Below, piece by piece: positions 32,770 through 43,167 of a stretch of DNA of 64,000 nucleotides. Under the pieces are notes generated by a model. It had not been told where the DNA came from. It saw nothing but the letters and a program-made list of their open reading frames with translations, and ran no database searches. The position numbers were made by a program, and so were the translations under genes. Positions within the stretch are counted from its first letter, which is position 1. Each line of letters begins with the position of its first letter. The DNA comes from Onthophagus taurus (lineage: Eukaryota; Arthropoda; Insecta; Coleoptera; Scarabaeidae): NCBI RefSeq assembly GCF_036711975.1, contig NC_091969.1:2480001-2544000 (forward strand), in the 5' to 3' direction.

Positions 32770-34480
32770 GACGCCTTGCAATGCTCCCAATGCGACGTCG
32801 GTCGTCGATTTTGGTATCAAAGAGGTGGGTCTCTTACTCCGAAATTGGGAGAAGGATGAATCGGGACCACACTACAGTTGCTCAGATATGGGTTTTATGA
32901 TCAGAAGAAGGTATTCAGAGGCGCCGTCTTGCTGGAAGACCCGCCCGAAGAAACAACGAACGTGAAGACCGACTCCTTAGGCGGATGGCTACCAGGGATC
33001 GATTTTAAACAACAAGGTCAATTGCTGTGGATTGGACGAGAGCTTTGAAGGGACACTTGTCGATTTCAACTGTTTACAGAAGAATTTCTTCCTTTGGGCT
33101 TCATTCATACCGTCCTTACCATCGGCTTCCATTAACACCTCCCTATAAAGCAGCCAGACTTGCATGGTGTCAAAAACGGCAAGGGTGGGTTCATCAATTG
33201 GAATGACATCATCTTCAGTGATGAATCAAGGTTTTGTTTATGGATGAATGATAGTAGTAGAAGGATGCGACATCGAGGGGAAAAACGGCATTTGGAGTTC
33301 GTTCAAAGACGCCACACAGCCTTAACACCTGGGGTTATAGTTTGGGGGCTGATATGTGCTGGACGTGGGTGTTTGCCCACTACACCGTATATATACTATG
33401 AGCGTAACCGTATCGACACATGCAAAAAAATATTCTTTGTATGAATTATCATGAGACAATGTCCACTGGACCGTTCCGGCACCGACTAACGCCGTACCGT
33501 GCCATGCCCGACCCGACAGCAATTCCCAGGGAGGAATATTTTGCAGGTGCCGAAACGTTCGGTGCACGGCACGCACCGATGTGCATAGGCTGCCCAACCG
33601 CGTGGTTACGCAAACATCTGTTTTACTATTCCTTTCGCGCTAGAACACTGCAGCAGGTTCAGCAGGTTGTTAAATATGGTGGACGAAAAACTAATGAAAT
33701 GTGTTCGTAAATACGAATTTTTATATAACTTTCAACATCCAAAATTGATATGGATACTCAAAGGAAAGAGAGAGCCTGGAAGGAAATTTGAAATGATGAC
33801 ATTCGAAAGTACTGAAAAATTTTCTTCATCATCAATTAAGTGTCTAAATAATGTCCAGTATTCTCCCTCAGCTTTTCGTTCTTTTAGAGCATCGTGAATC
33901 CAATACCGTCGTCGCTGTTTTTGCGTTACTTTAGCAAGACTGAGGACGCCATATATGGCAAGTGAGACTACTGATTTACTTTATACTGTGACTAAACGAG
34001 ATCCGAACGGGGCATCTACAGTTTGCATACACGGGCATAATACGCGTGGCATACGGGCATATATATGACGCGTTCCTGTTATGGTCCTAGTATGGAACGG
34101 TGTAGTGGGCAAAGACCTTTACATGTCGTTACATCGACAACGTTCTGGAACCGGTGTTAGTACCTTTCATGAAGACGTTGCAGAATGCCACACAACAGGA
34201 TAATGCAAGACCCCATACTGCTGTAGTTAAAAAGAAGGTTCCTGGAACAGGTTGGATTACAGATTTTGCCCTGGCCTGTAAGGTCATCGGAATTGTCGCC
34301 AATTGAACATGTCTGGGATATGATGGGTTGGCGACTAAGACAAGTACCCAGGCCTCCTGAGAATCTGGATGACCTTCGACACAATCTAGAGTTTGCATGG
34401 AACGAGATACCCGAGGAGAACATCGACCACTTAAGAGCGGAAATTCTTTTTATGGAAATCTTTTTTCCATAAAAAGTTGC
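32770..34480 (+). pseudogene. Tc1-like transposase, split and decayed
   Basis: Before the nested insertion (about 32880-33375), plus-strand frames give a paired-like part (RNNEREDRLLRRMATRD), LSISTVYRRISSFGLHS and the first catalytic region FSDESRFCLWMND followed by ALTPGVIVWG. After it (about 34107-34450) come a QDNARPHT-like stretch, then LSPIEHVWDMMGWRLRQVP and LDDLRHNLEFAWNEIP. This is the Tc1 type (DD34-type catalytic triad). Frameshifts, stops and the insertion make it inactive. Confidence 0.75.
33373..34112 (+). mobile_element. Nested element with MADF-like gene remnant
   Basis: Ends TTTGCCCACTACACCGT (about 33373) and ACGGTGTAGTGGGCAAA (about 34093-34109), an inverted pair interrupting the Tc1-like gene. 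Inside, at 33675-33800, a plus-strand frame reads DEKLMKCVRKYEFLYNFQHP and, after a frameshift, an AWKEI-like stretch. This is the start of a MADF (Myb/SANT-like) DNA-binding domain, as encoded by PIF/Harbinger-type transposons and host regulators. I found no matching target duplication, so the superfamily is unproven. Confidence 0.5.
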
Positions 34481-34929
34481 CTGAACATCTTAAGAATGTG
34501 ATAGGAAAATTTTAAGGCGAAATTCTAAGTACTTCCGTTAAAATAGCGTTTTTCCCTACTACTATACATATGAACCACGGGACTCACGCGTGATTAAAGT
34601 AACTCACGCATGATCACGTGATCAAAAAAATCGATTATTTTTATAGCAATATCTTGTTTAACCTCTTGATTCTATGAAGTTTTAATTTCAAATGATTTAA
34701 ATTGTAAAAGTTATAAACCTTTAACAAGTACGTTATAGATAACAATCTACAAGTCTTCCCGGTTTTTATAACTCCGTCTCTTTACTTCTGTGGGAATAAA
34801 ACGGGATTATCACTAAGAGCCACATTAAGGAACACACCTTTATTGCAAATTGTAGAGAAATAATAGGTTTAAAATAATTTTAGTTTCAACGAATTTAAAT
34901 TCGATCGAAAAAATACGAAAAAAAGGAAA

Positions 34930-37650
34930 AGTTATAAATGGACGGATAACGACTTGGAGCGTAATAATATAATTTTTAATGGCCAAGTAGATGAAAATGA
35001 TAACGATATAAGTGCTTTGGAGTTATTTTCACTTTTCTTTGATGATGAAATACTGGATCTAATAGTAATCGAAAGTAATGGTTATGCAAATCAGAAGAAT
35101 CACCACCTAAGAATAGAGAAAACAGAAATAAAAGCATTTATACGTGTACTATTACTCAGTGGATACATGCAAGTACCAAGAAGGAGAATGTACTGGGAGT
35201 ATGAAAGAGACAAAATGTCAAAATGTGTTGGTGTCTAAAGCAATAAGTCGAAATAATTTTGAATATATTATGTCCCATTTTCATCTTGCAGATACTACTA
35301 AAATAGAAGCAAGAGACAAATTCGCAAAGGTGAGGCCTTTATTCCAACATCTGAATAAAAATTTTTTAGAAAATAGTATATGCATTGCATTGATGAAGCC
35401 ATGGTACCATACTTTGAAGTTGAGAGACACAGGCACCATTCGTGAAAACAGTATACCAGCTAATCCTCTGATGGATTCTAAAAAAATTAAGAAAGAGCCA
35501 AGGGGATGCTACGATTATAAAAATGTTGATGTCCAAAATATAATTGTTGTAAAATGGCATGACAATAGTATTGTCACTTTATGTTTAAATTCAGCAGGGG
35601 TGAATCCAATTCATTCTGCAAAAAGATTTTCTCGAAAAGAAAAGAAAATTATTCGGGTAACATTTAGTCAATTTATACAACGCCAATATGGGAGGTGTCG
35701 ACAGATATGATCAAAATTTGAGCCTTTATCGTATATACCGTATTTTCTCGAATCTTATCCGCACTCGAATCTAATCCGCACCCCGATTTTAAAAATGCAT
35801 AGTGGTAAAAAAATTTAGTTTGCGAATGTAATCCGCATCTTTCTTTGAGCAATTCGACAACACCAAAACGATGCGATGCTTGTTGTTAACCATAAATATA
35901 ATTTTTTCCGTTGACTGACGCTGATGCACCTAAAGAAACCTTGCTTACGACGAGTTTTTATTAGACTAGACTTTAAATTTACCAAGCCAGAAAAAATTGG
36001 AAAATAAATATAATTTTAAAAATAAATAGTAATGCCTAGCACGAATTCCGTTCATATACTGCCCTAGTAGTAGCTCGAACGTGGTGTGTGCTTAATTAAT
36101 AATTATACATATAATAGGGTAATTATAAAAAAATGTAGCAAAAATCTAAAAGGTTCTTCTATACAGCAAAGTTTAAAGAGATGTTATTAAGTTAGCGTTA
36201 AGGAAATCGAAAAGCTGGTACAATTTTTGCTGATAACGAGAGTAACGTTGCAGCTGTTGCGGAAAGACCAGGTAGCTATTGGAGACTGTGAGGCATCGTG
36301 CAAAAAATTTACCGGGCCAAAGAAGAGACGATTTCATGAAATTGACGAGGCAGTTTTCTAGTTCTCTCAAGAAAAACGAAAAGAGGGACTAAAGAATTTT
36401 TAATACTAGCTCCCAAAAGCGCCTAATGATTTTCAAGAAAATTTCAATTTGTCTCAAACTGTAAATGTCAACAAAATGGTAGTATATCTGGATATGCCAC
36501 CCAACTACACACTGGAAAGAAGAGGTGTGTGGGAAATTTCTTTATAAACGAATGGTTGCGAAAAATTGCGCATCACATTGATGCTAGCAGTAACAAGTGA
36601 TAGGGAAAAATTGCTGACATTACTACTATTGAGAAAAAAACCATTCTGAAATCTGAAAGACTTCCCGAATGAGGTCCTAGTTAGGGCACAACAAAAAGGA
36701 TGGATAATTGAAAAGCTGATGATGGAATGATTAAGACAAGTATGGAGTCGTAGACCAGGAAGATTATTAAATAAGGATATTAATTAATCATAGATGATTG
36801 CCCTTGGTTTAGACTTCTTGTCACAATAATAATACCTGGTGGAATAACATCCATACTACAACCTGTGTATGTATATGTATATTAACAAACTCGAGAATTA
36901 ACAAAACCGGGAGCAATTAAAGGAGCTTCTGAACTTGTTCAGTGAGTGTAGGCGACATGGAAAACGATCCCTGAAAACAATATTATAACATCATTTAAGA
37001 AGTTTTGTATAATCCGAAGATGACGTAATATGGGAAGAAAATGATACATAAAAATGTAAATATCGTTCTAAAACCCTTAATAAAGTGTTATTGTTATAAT
37101 GTGATTTTATTTTACTATTTTCCAAATTGCAACTATACGACTGCGAATCTAATCCGCACCCGATTGTAATCCGCATTTGATTTTAGAGCACATAAAATTT
37201 GTAAAAAAGGTGCGGATTACATTCGAGAAAATACGGTATGTCAGAGAGAAAAAACAGTATTTTCCTCTTATAGCGCATTGTATTGACATGTCAGTCCACA
37301 ACGCCTGGCAACTACATAGGAGAAGTGATGGAACACTTGATCAGCTAAAATTTAGAAGAAGAATTGCCACCACACTGCTATTGCAGAATAAAAAACAAAC
37401 GACTTCAAGAGGACATATGTCACATAATGAAGATGTATATTCGTTTTGATCACAGGGACCACTACGTCATACCTCAAGATAAGCAGAACTATACTATATA
37501 ATACGGCTTGAATTTTGTATTTTTCAAAATACATTTTTAATTTGTTTTACAAAATTTGTTTATTTATAGCTTAAACACTAACCTCTCAGAACATCTACTC
37601 ATAAACAACCACCAAATTTGTATGGGCATATCTGGGTTAAGAGGTTTTAC
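34930..37650 (+). pseudogene. piggyBac-like transposase, interrupted
   Basis: The N-terminal part (34954-35300) contains FFDDEILDLIVIESNGYANQ and VLLLSGYMQVPRRRMYWEYE, then, after a +1 frameshift near 35210, SKAISRNNFEYIMSHFHLAD and FAKVRPLFQHLN. These are classic piggyBac (DDE_Tnp_1_7) blocks. The sequence then jumps from MKPWYHTLK to RDTGTIRENSIPANPLM, so the central catalytic stretch is deleted. GVDRYDQNLSLYR is cut at 35737 by another transposon, and the C-terminal part resumes at 37237 (QYFPLIAHCIDMSVHNAWQL). A TATGGGCATATCTGGG end followed by TTAA (about 37624-37643) fits a piggyBac terminus. Not functional. Confidence 0.8.
35738..37236 (+). mobile_element. pogo/Tigger-like element nested in piggyBac
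   Basis: Perfect ends CCGTATTTTCTCGAAT and complement between TA target duplications (35736-35737 and 37237-37238). The subterminal AATCCGCACC repeats are typical of Tigger-like elements. Degraded plus-strand coding includes YTAKFKEMLL, a KRRFHEIDEAVF-like linker, LDMPPNYTLE and VTIIIPGGITSILQPVYV, the latter being the region around the last catalytic residues in pogo/Tigger transposases. Multiple stops and frameshifts. The minus-strand frame at 36173-36370 is a shadow. Confidence 0.7.
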
Positions 37651-38055
37651 TGTATATCAATATTTTCTTAAAAAGTTTTAACATTATATTAAAACACCTG
37701 TATTTTTTAAATGCTTATTTTTTTTTTAACTTTTTTTTGGTTCACATAGAAGATGTTGGGAACAATTTAAAAGCATTCGCAAGTAATTCTAACCACTCTA
37801 GCGAATACTAGAATGTTTGAAACGGAACCGCTCACTCCGTAAGTTCCCCTATCTGATCACTATTTGCCGTTCGCCTATAAAAGTTTTAGAATATGTGAAT
37901 ACATATTTTTATAAAACAAAGCATCACTAAATAGTAGTGGGTATCAAACTTATTTTATCGCGTCTAAATGTACTTCCCCCCTTAATTGAGAGCATGGGTA
38001 GAGTTAATGCATGCATAGCCATGCGTGGAGATGCAACCTACTACTAGCTTTTTCT
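37651..38055. other. Intronic, no gene recognised
   Basis: T-rich sequence and unassigned repeat DNA between the piggyBac end and the inner side of the right-hand terminal repeat. GCATGCATAGCCATGCG (about 38010-38026) is a short imperfect palindrome. Confidence 0.35.
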
Positions 38056-38197
38056 TGAAAAATGTTAATTTTTGTTTTTTTCAACTAAACTTTCATCGTT
38101 TCTTAGTTGATAAAAAAGCATTATTTTACCGAAATTTCAAAATTGTAGCCTAATTCTTAATGGGTGATGTATTTCATGTGAAAGTGAGTGTATATAC

Positions 38198-38850
38198 CTT
38201 GAAACCACTTTATTGTGATGCGAAAACACAACATTCGGATATAACCCCGCACATAGCGCTGCTTTAACAATTGGCCAACTTCTATTAAATTGTACTAAAT
38301 TCCTAATGCCACTGGAAACCGGCACCAAACCAGACTGCCTTAACAAGCTAACCAAATGGCATCTCGTCGCCGAAATCATATCCATACAACTCGGACTAAC
38401 GTAATATTCGCGATAAAACTTCCTTTCCGTCTTAGTTAATTTCGCTTCCTGCCATTTTTGGTACACCATTAACAGGGCCATATGATCGCTGAACGTCCCG
38501 CAAGTTAACGATTTCTTTCGTTTCAGAGCTTCGACTTTTTCGGAACCTTTCGTTGGTAAAACGAAAGGATCTTTATGGGTCAAAGTAGCAACGACGGTTA
38601 AAACGGGATCGAGACATTTAAAAATTACCGAATAGATTAGCATTTTACCCAAATGGGGTTCGATACAGAGACGAAGTAAATGAGAACCAAGAACGGTTAG
38701 GCTTTCGTTAGAATCGAGAGCTCCAAGCGAAACTAAATCGTTTATCGCATTCACTATAACGTGAGTGTTTGGGGCTTCGAGGGCTTTTGAAAGAAAATCG
38801 GCTATTTTCATCCCGTGTGGGGCGAGTTGTTTGGTTTGGAGGCAAAGTTC
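38198..38850 (-). CDS. YTHDC2: YTHDC2-like, HA2 domain exon
   Basis: Acceptor ACATTTTAAG, donor TCAAG|GTATAT. It starts ELCLQTKQLAPHGMKIADFL and contains the winged-helix/ratchet (HA2) region: ALEAP, INDLVSLGALD, LTVLGSHLLRLCIEPHLGKM, DPVLTVVATLTHKDPFVLP, and a helical part with SDHMALLMVYQKW. It ends with WPIVKAALCAGLYPNVV, typical of the HA2 to OB transition. The donor is followed after only seven intron bases by the terminal repeat of a DNA transposon. Confidence 0.9.
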
Positions 38851-38917
38851 CTTAAAATGTCAAAAAAATTAGATTAAGGAAAATCGGTTTGATTAAAAAT
38901 TATAAAAAAAGGCTTAC

Positions 38918-39091
38918 ATGTAAAGGTACCGTGAGTATTTCCGGTATGGTATTTATTAAAAGCGACTCATAACGCGTCCTAGAAAATATATGATAACATT
39001 TTCCTGGAGCGCATCTTCCAGCTCTCCCGGCTCTTTGTTTTAAAGAAGCAATACTAATCCATGTAGTTTCCAAAGTAGATGTTCCATTCAA
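38918..39091 (-). CDS. YTHDC2: YTHDC2-like, helicase motif VI exon
   Basis: Exon of 58 codons, phase 0 at both ends (acceptor GGGGTTTAAG, donor TTACAT|GTAAGC). It encodes TWISIASLKQRAGRAGRC, which contains helicase motif VI (QRAGRAGR) with the arginine fingers for ATP hydrolysis, followed by PGKCYHIFS and PEILTVPLH, the standard lead into the HA2 domain. Confidence 0.9.
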
Positions 39092-39149
39092 CTTAAACCC
39101 CAAAAGAAAATAAATCAAGAAAAACTTATTTAATCAAAATTTTTCTCAC

Positions 39150-39640
39150 CGAATCGTACGATTTCTGTTTAACCTTCCCAGTATCAATAACATGGGCAAT
39201 ATCATCAATGGTAATACTCGTTTCAGCAACATTCGTTGATAAAATCACTTTGCGTTGTTGCGATCGCTTGAAAACGTCGTGTTGCGCATTAACCATCATG
39301 CTTCCGTGTAATACGCAAATTTTGAGAAACTTTCCAACAGGAGATGCAGATAAAGCTTCAAGTTGAAGCATGATATCTTCGTAACCCGGAAGGAATACGA
39401 GAACCCCCATATTGTTTTTAATCTCAGTTTGATGGATATGTGTGATGATCGCAACGATTAAATCGTGGTCGATTATGTCTTCAAGAATCGTTTGATTGTA
39501 CAGACTTAAAACGTCATTGTGAACTTGTCTCTTCATGTATTCGAAATATCGAATCAGGGTTACTACGCCGTTATGGCAGTTTTGTTCAGCCATATCGATT
39601 GCTGTGCAATTTTGTTGTGATTTTAATGATACATCAGCAC
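39150..39640 (-). CDS. YTHDC2: YTHDC2-like, ankyrin end and RecA2 exon
   Basis: Acceptor AATTGTTTAG, donor GATTCG|GTGAGA. It starts GADVSLKSQQNCTAIDMAEQ, completing the ankyrin repeats inserted between the two RecA domains, a hallmark of YTHDC2. Then come RecA2 motif IV (GVLVFLPGYEDI), the LHGSM motif and motif V (STNVAETSITIDDIAHVID, then TGKVKQK). All residues expected for an active RecA2 lobe are visible. Confidence 0.9.
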
Positions 39641-39741
39641 CTAAACAATTTTTTTTTTAATATTCTTGTATATATAATTAATAATCAGTCTTTCTCACGG
39701 AAGTGAGAGTATAAATAAATGATATAAAAATAATTTTTTAC

Positions 39742-41053
39742 CTAAATTTAGTAATTTTTCAACAAATTCAATATGACCATTAGCCGCAGCTGCCATCAAA
39801 AGCGTGTATCCTGCACCACTGTGCTGATGATTAACAGAAACTTCTTCGGATAAAATAAGATGTAAGACTTGAATGAAATTTTCTTCGTTAGGAATTGAAA
39901 TGTAATGCAATAAAGCTTCATCCATTTCTCTTAATACATCTTGATCGACTACTACAACTTCATTAATTTTATTACTTTCGGCTATTTCATTGTTTTGTTT
40001 GCTATTTTTTTTCTGAATCAATTTCATCTGTTCAGACTCATAATTTAATTCAAGTAATATATTTTCGAGGAAGTAATGTTGTATGGGATATGTTCTTCCT
40101 TTGACTTCAACTTTAGCGACGTTCCCAAAGTAATTCTCGAATAATTCCACGTCCAACGTAGCCGACATTAATATTAAACGCAAATTCGGGAATTGTTTTA
40201 TACATTCTCGAAGACTGATCAAAACGAAATCGGTAAATTTATCTCTTTCGTGGATTTCGTCGATTATTATGTAAGATACATTCTTCAAAACGGCGAATCC
40301 GCTCATTAATGTACGCAATAAAACGCCGGTTGTACAATAAATTAGTGAAGTTGTGGGTCCTAAGCAACAATCTAATTTTATTTGGTAACCACAAGTTTCG
40401 CCAACTCGTTCCCCTCTTTCAATTGAAACCCTTTCAGCTACAGCAACGGTGGAAATTCTCCTTGGTTGCGTGCAAATAATTCTACAAGGTTTATTAAGTG
40501 AATTTGAGTATTCCAAGAGGTATTGAGGAATCTGGGTGGTTTTTCCCGAACCGGTTTCTCCGGAAATAATCGTAACGGAATTCCTTTCAATCGTTTCCAA
40601 AATAAAATTTCTCATTTCAAAAACGGGAAGATTACTTCTAAAATCAGCAAATTCATACGAACTCGGGCCATTGACAAAAGGGGGATCCCCAAAGCATAAA
40701 TTACCCTCACTTCCATTCGTAATAACAACCTGATGAAGGTCGTTAAACGTAGCAGTGGGCCCGTTACAGTTATTCATCACGAAATGCTTCAATTTACTCT
40801 TAGCGTCGTTACCAATTTTAAATTCAAATGTACCTTGATTTGAAGTTACGTTTTTAAACATTGTTAAGGTTCGATTCGGCTCTTTTCCTTTCGATTTTGA
40901 TTTCAAACCCAAACGGCGGCACTTTTCGTGGATGTATTTCCGCTCAACGTTATTCAAATTCGGTTTGAATGTAAACTCGGTGACTCCGGGATCTGCACAG
41001 AAATCTCTGAAAATTATGTCGATTCCAATGCGAAAATCCTCGGTGTGCTCGTT
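39742..41053 (-). CDS. YTHDC2: YTHDC2-like, R3H and RecA1 helicase exon
   Basis: YTHDC2 and the fly protein Bgcn are germline RNA helicases of the DEAH/RHA family that control the switch from mitosis to meiosis; vertebrate YTHDC2 reads N6-methyladenosine. This 437-codon exon opens with an R3H domain (ERKYIHEKCRRLGL, then KSKSKGKEPNR), followed by RecA1 with motif I GETGSGKTTQIP (about 40536-40568), Ia TQPRRIS, II DEIHER (about 40245-40265) and III MSAT. The first ankyrin repeat (GYTLLMAAAANGHIEFVEKL) closes the exon. The motifs are complete, unlike the degenerate helicase of fly Bgcn. The acceptor (CCTTGCAG) lies 15 bp from the block B' break, and the first exon with the start codon was not found. 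The ATG at 41089 lies mostly in duplicated repeat DNA and is not credible. Confidence 0.9.
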
Positions 41054-41067
41054 CTGCAAGGACTGTC

Positions 41068-42009
41068 TGTTTATTTTATAGCCACGCACAAAATAAATCT
41101 AATAAACTTAAAAGTAAAGTTATTTTTACTTAACTTGTAGAGATTACAACATATATTTTCGGATGAAATACCCTAGTTTCTTAAGTTTTCGATGCATAGC
41201 ACTACCTAGATAGACTGTATCAATAGACTGTCTGTCAAGTGATACAAAAACCTACAACGACTGAAATGTCTTTATTTACCGTCTGTCTACTGGCGTGGAT
41301 CTAAATGTTAGCGGTTTTCTTTCAATGGACCCTTCAATCCGTAATTTACAACTCGACATTTAGCGAATTCGCACTAGTTTAAATGTTAATTAACATAACT
41401 GAACATCCAATTTCTATACAAAATTCTGAAGTAAATCCAATCTAACCTAATCCAGACCTAATCCAACCCGGAATTTACACCTACCACCTGCATCAAACCC
41501 AACCGGTACCCAACCCGACAATTCGGAAATTCACACCAGTTTAAATGTTAATTAAACTAACTCAAAATCTGATTTCGAATATAGTAAGTAAAAATTAAAT
41601 CATTGTCTCAAATTTAATGAAAGAATTAACAACTTGTTAATATTAATTTAATAATATTTATAACGCATATTTTCGGATATAATACAACGACTAAAAGTCT
41701 TTATTTACCATACACCTGTTCGTGTGGACGGTTTTTTTTTGTCAACAAAACCAACCTAACCTGAAATTTATAACCCAAGGTTATTTCACCCGAAAATATA
41801 TTAATTTTTTCAAAATTTATGTGTAACGGTGTTGCTTTGAAAATATATGGTTAGCATGGTTGATGAAGTCACAAAACGTGACGTCACATCAAAACTTTAA
41901 AGTGATTTTTTTACTTTTCCGCACTTTTTCTTTGTTTTGCCTTCAATTAAAAAGAATCGATTTTTATGCGACCGAGCGATTCTTGAAAAATGCCCATATT
42001 TTTATTCAA
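41068..42009. mobile_element. Inverted-repeat DNA element, left-truncated copy
   Basis: Block B' copy of 8514-9664 without its first 210 bp. The truncation coincides with the block boundary next to the YTHDC2-like exon. The right terminal repeat (about 41974-41991) is intact. Confidence 0.6.
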
Positions 42010-42637
42010 AGATAAATACGTCTAATTGATACGAATGTTAACACAGAATGAATTGTATATAAAATAAATACATATTTGTTATCTTGGAAACAAATAAAAA
42101 TATATAATTTTCATAAGCAATAGACCCTAATGATTGAATTGAATAGATTGAACTCGTTCATCAATGCCGGCAATATTGACAGTAACGTCACAATGAACAA
42201 CTGAATTAAAAAATACTAAAATGAAGTATATAAAACCCAAAACTACTCACAAATTTTCGATATAAGAAGAGAATTTTTAATAAGTTGTAAACATCTCCGC
42301 GGGGTAAACTTAACCTAAACTTAACACAAACACTAAACATCGGTGAGGTGACTGAATTGGAAGGCCAAGCGTCTGCGGTTTATATAGGGGTAGGATTGAC
42401 GATGTAATACAGGGGAGTGGCTTAGAAATTAACATTGTTCTTTGTATGCTAAAACGTACACTTTTATAGCAGCGAAAATACTAGAATAAATTGTTGAAAA
42501 ACTTGAATAATGTTCGATTAAGTGTAAAATTAGGTTCTATCATTATTTTACATTGAAAGTTGTTAATTACAACTTTGATACGAGATTTTGTATTGAAGTA
42601 TCGATACGGGTCGTGTTAACAGTTTCTACATCCGCCC

Positions 42638-42679
42638 AAGGTTCGTAAAGCGCATTGTACAATACGCTTTACGGACCTT
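42638..42679. repeat. 42-bp palindrome, copy 2
   Basis: Block B' copy of 10294-10335, identical. Confidence 0.7.
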
Positions 42680-43167
42680 GCATCCGCCATGCTGTCGCCA
42701 GACAAACCGGAAACCCGCCCTCAGAAACTTCGAGTTGTTCTCATAAAAGGAAATAAAACCTACCCATATTTTCTATAAACTGCAAGAAATTATCAAAGTA
42801 TTAATTCTGCCTCTTAATGTAAAGAACTACACTTATTATCTTTCTATAAAATATTACTATGAAATTTTAATAGTTATATTTAATTTTAATATCTGCGATG
42901 AATAAATGTGTTTATTCAAAATTGTAATAAATTGTTGACATTGATTTGTTGACATTTGTTGCATTGTTTATTCTTACTTTTACTTTCGTTTTAAACTAGG
43001 AGGATTGAATACAAAACTTAGATTTAGAATAAGAAATATCATTAAAAAATATCACTGGATATTTTTGGCGGTAAATTTAAATTCACGTTATTATTACATA
43101 AAACGAAATGTTCTACTTATTATTAACATTTATTTAGCATTTCGTCTATTTTAAACATACAAGTTAG

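Larger units (their letters stand above)
32585..38190. mobile_element. DNA transposon termini framing YTHDC2 intron
   Basis: Inverted repeats of about 130 bp lie just inside both splice sites of this 5.65-kb intron: CTCACTTTCATATGAAAT at 32587 and CTCACTTTCACATGAAAT (complement) at about 38168-38187, followed inward by TTTCGGTAAAATAATGC and AACGATGAAAG. TA dinucleotides flank both ends. They could be the ends of one large element filled with later insertions, or two MITEs of one family in opposite orientation. No transposase of its own is evident. Confidence 0.55.

Noticed and set aside
41054..41089. ATG at 41089 as the YTHDC2 start codon
   Set aside because: Most of the codons before the R3H exon come from the edge of duplicated transposon DNA, and a splice acceptor lies at 41054.
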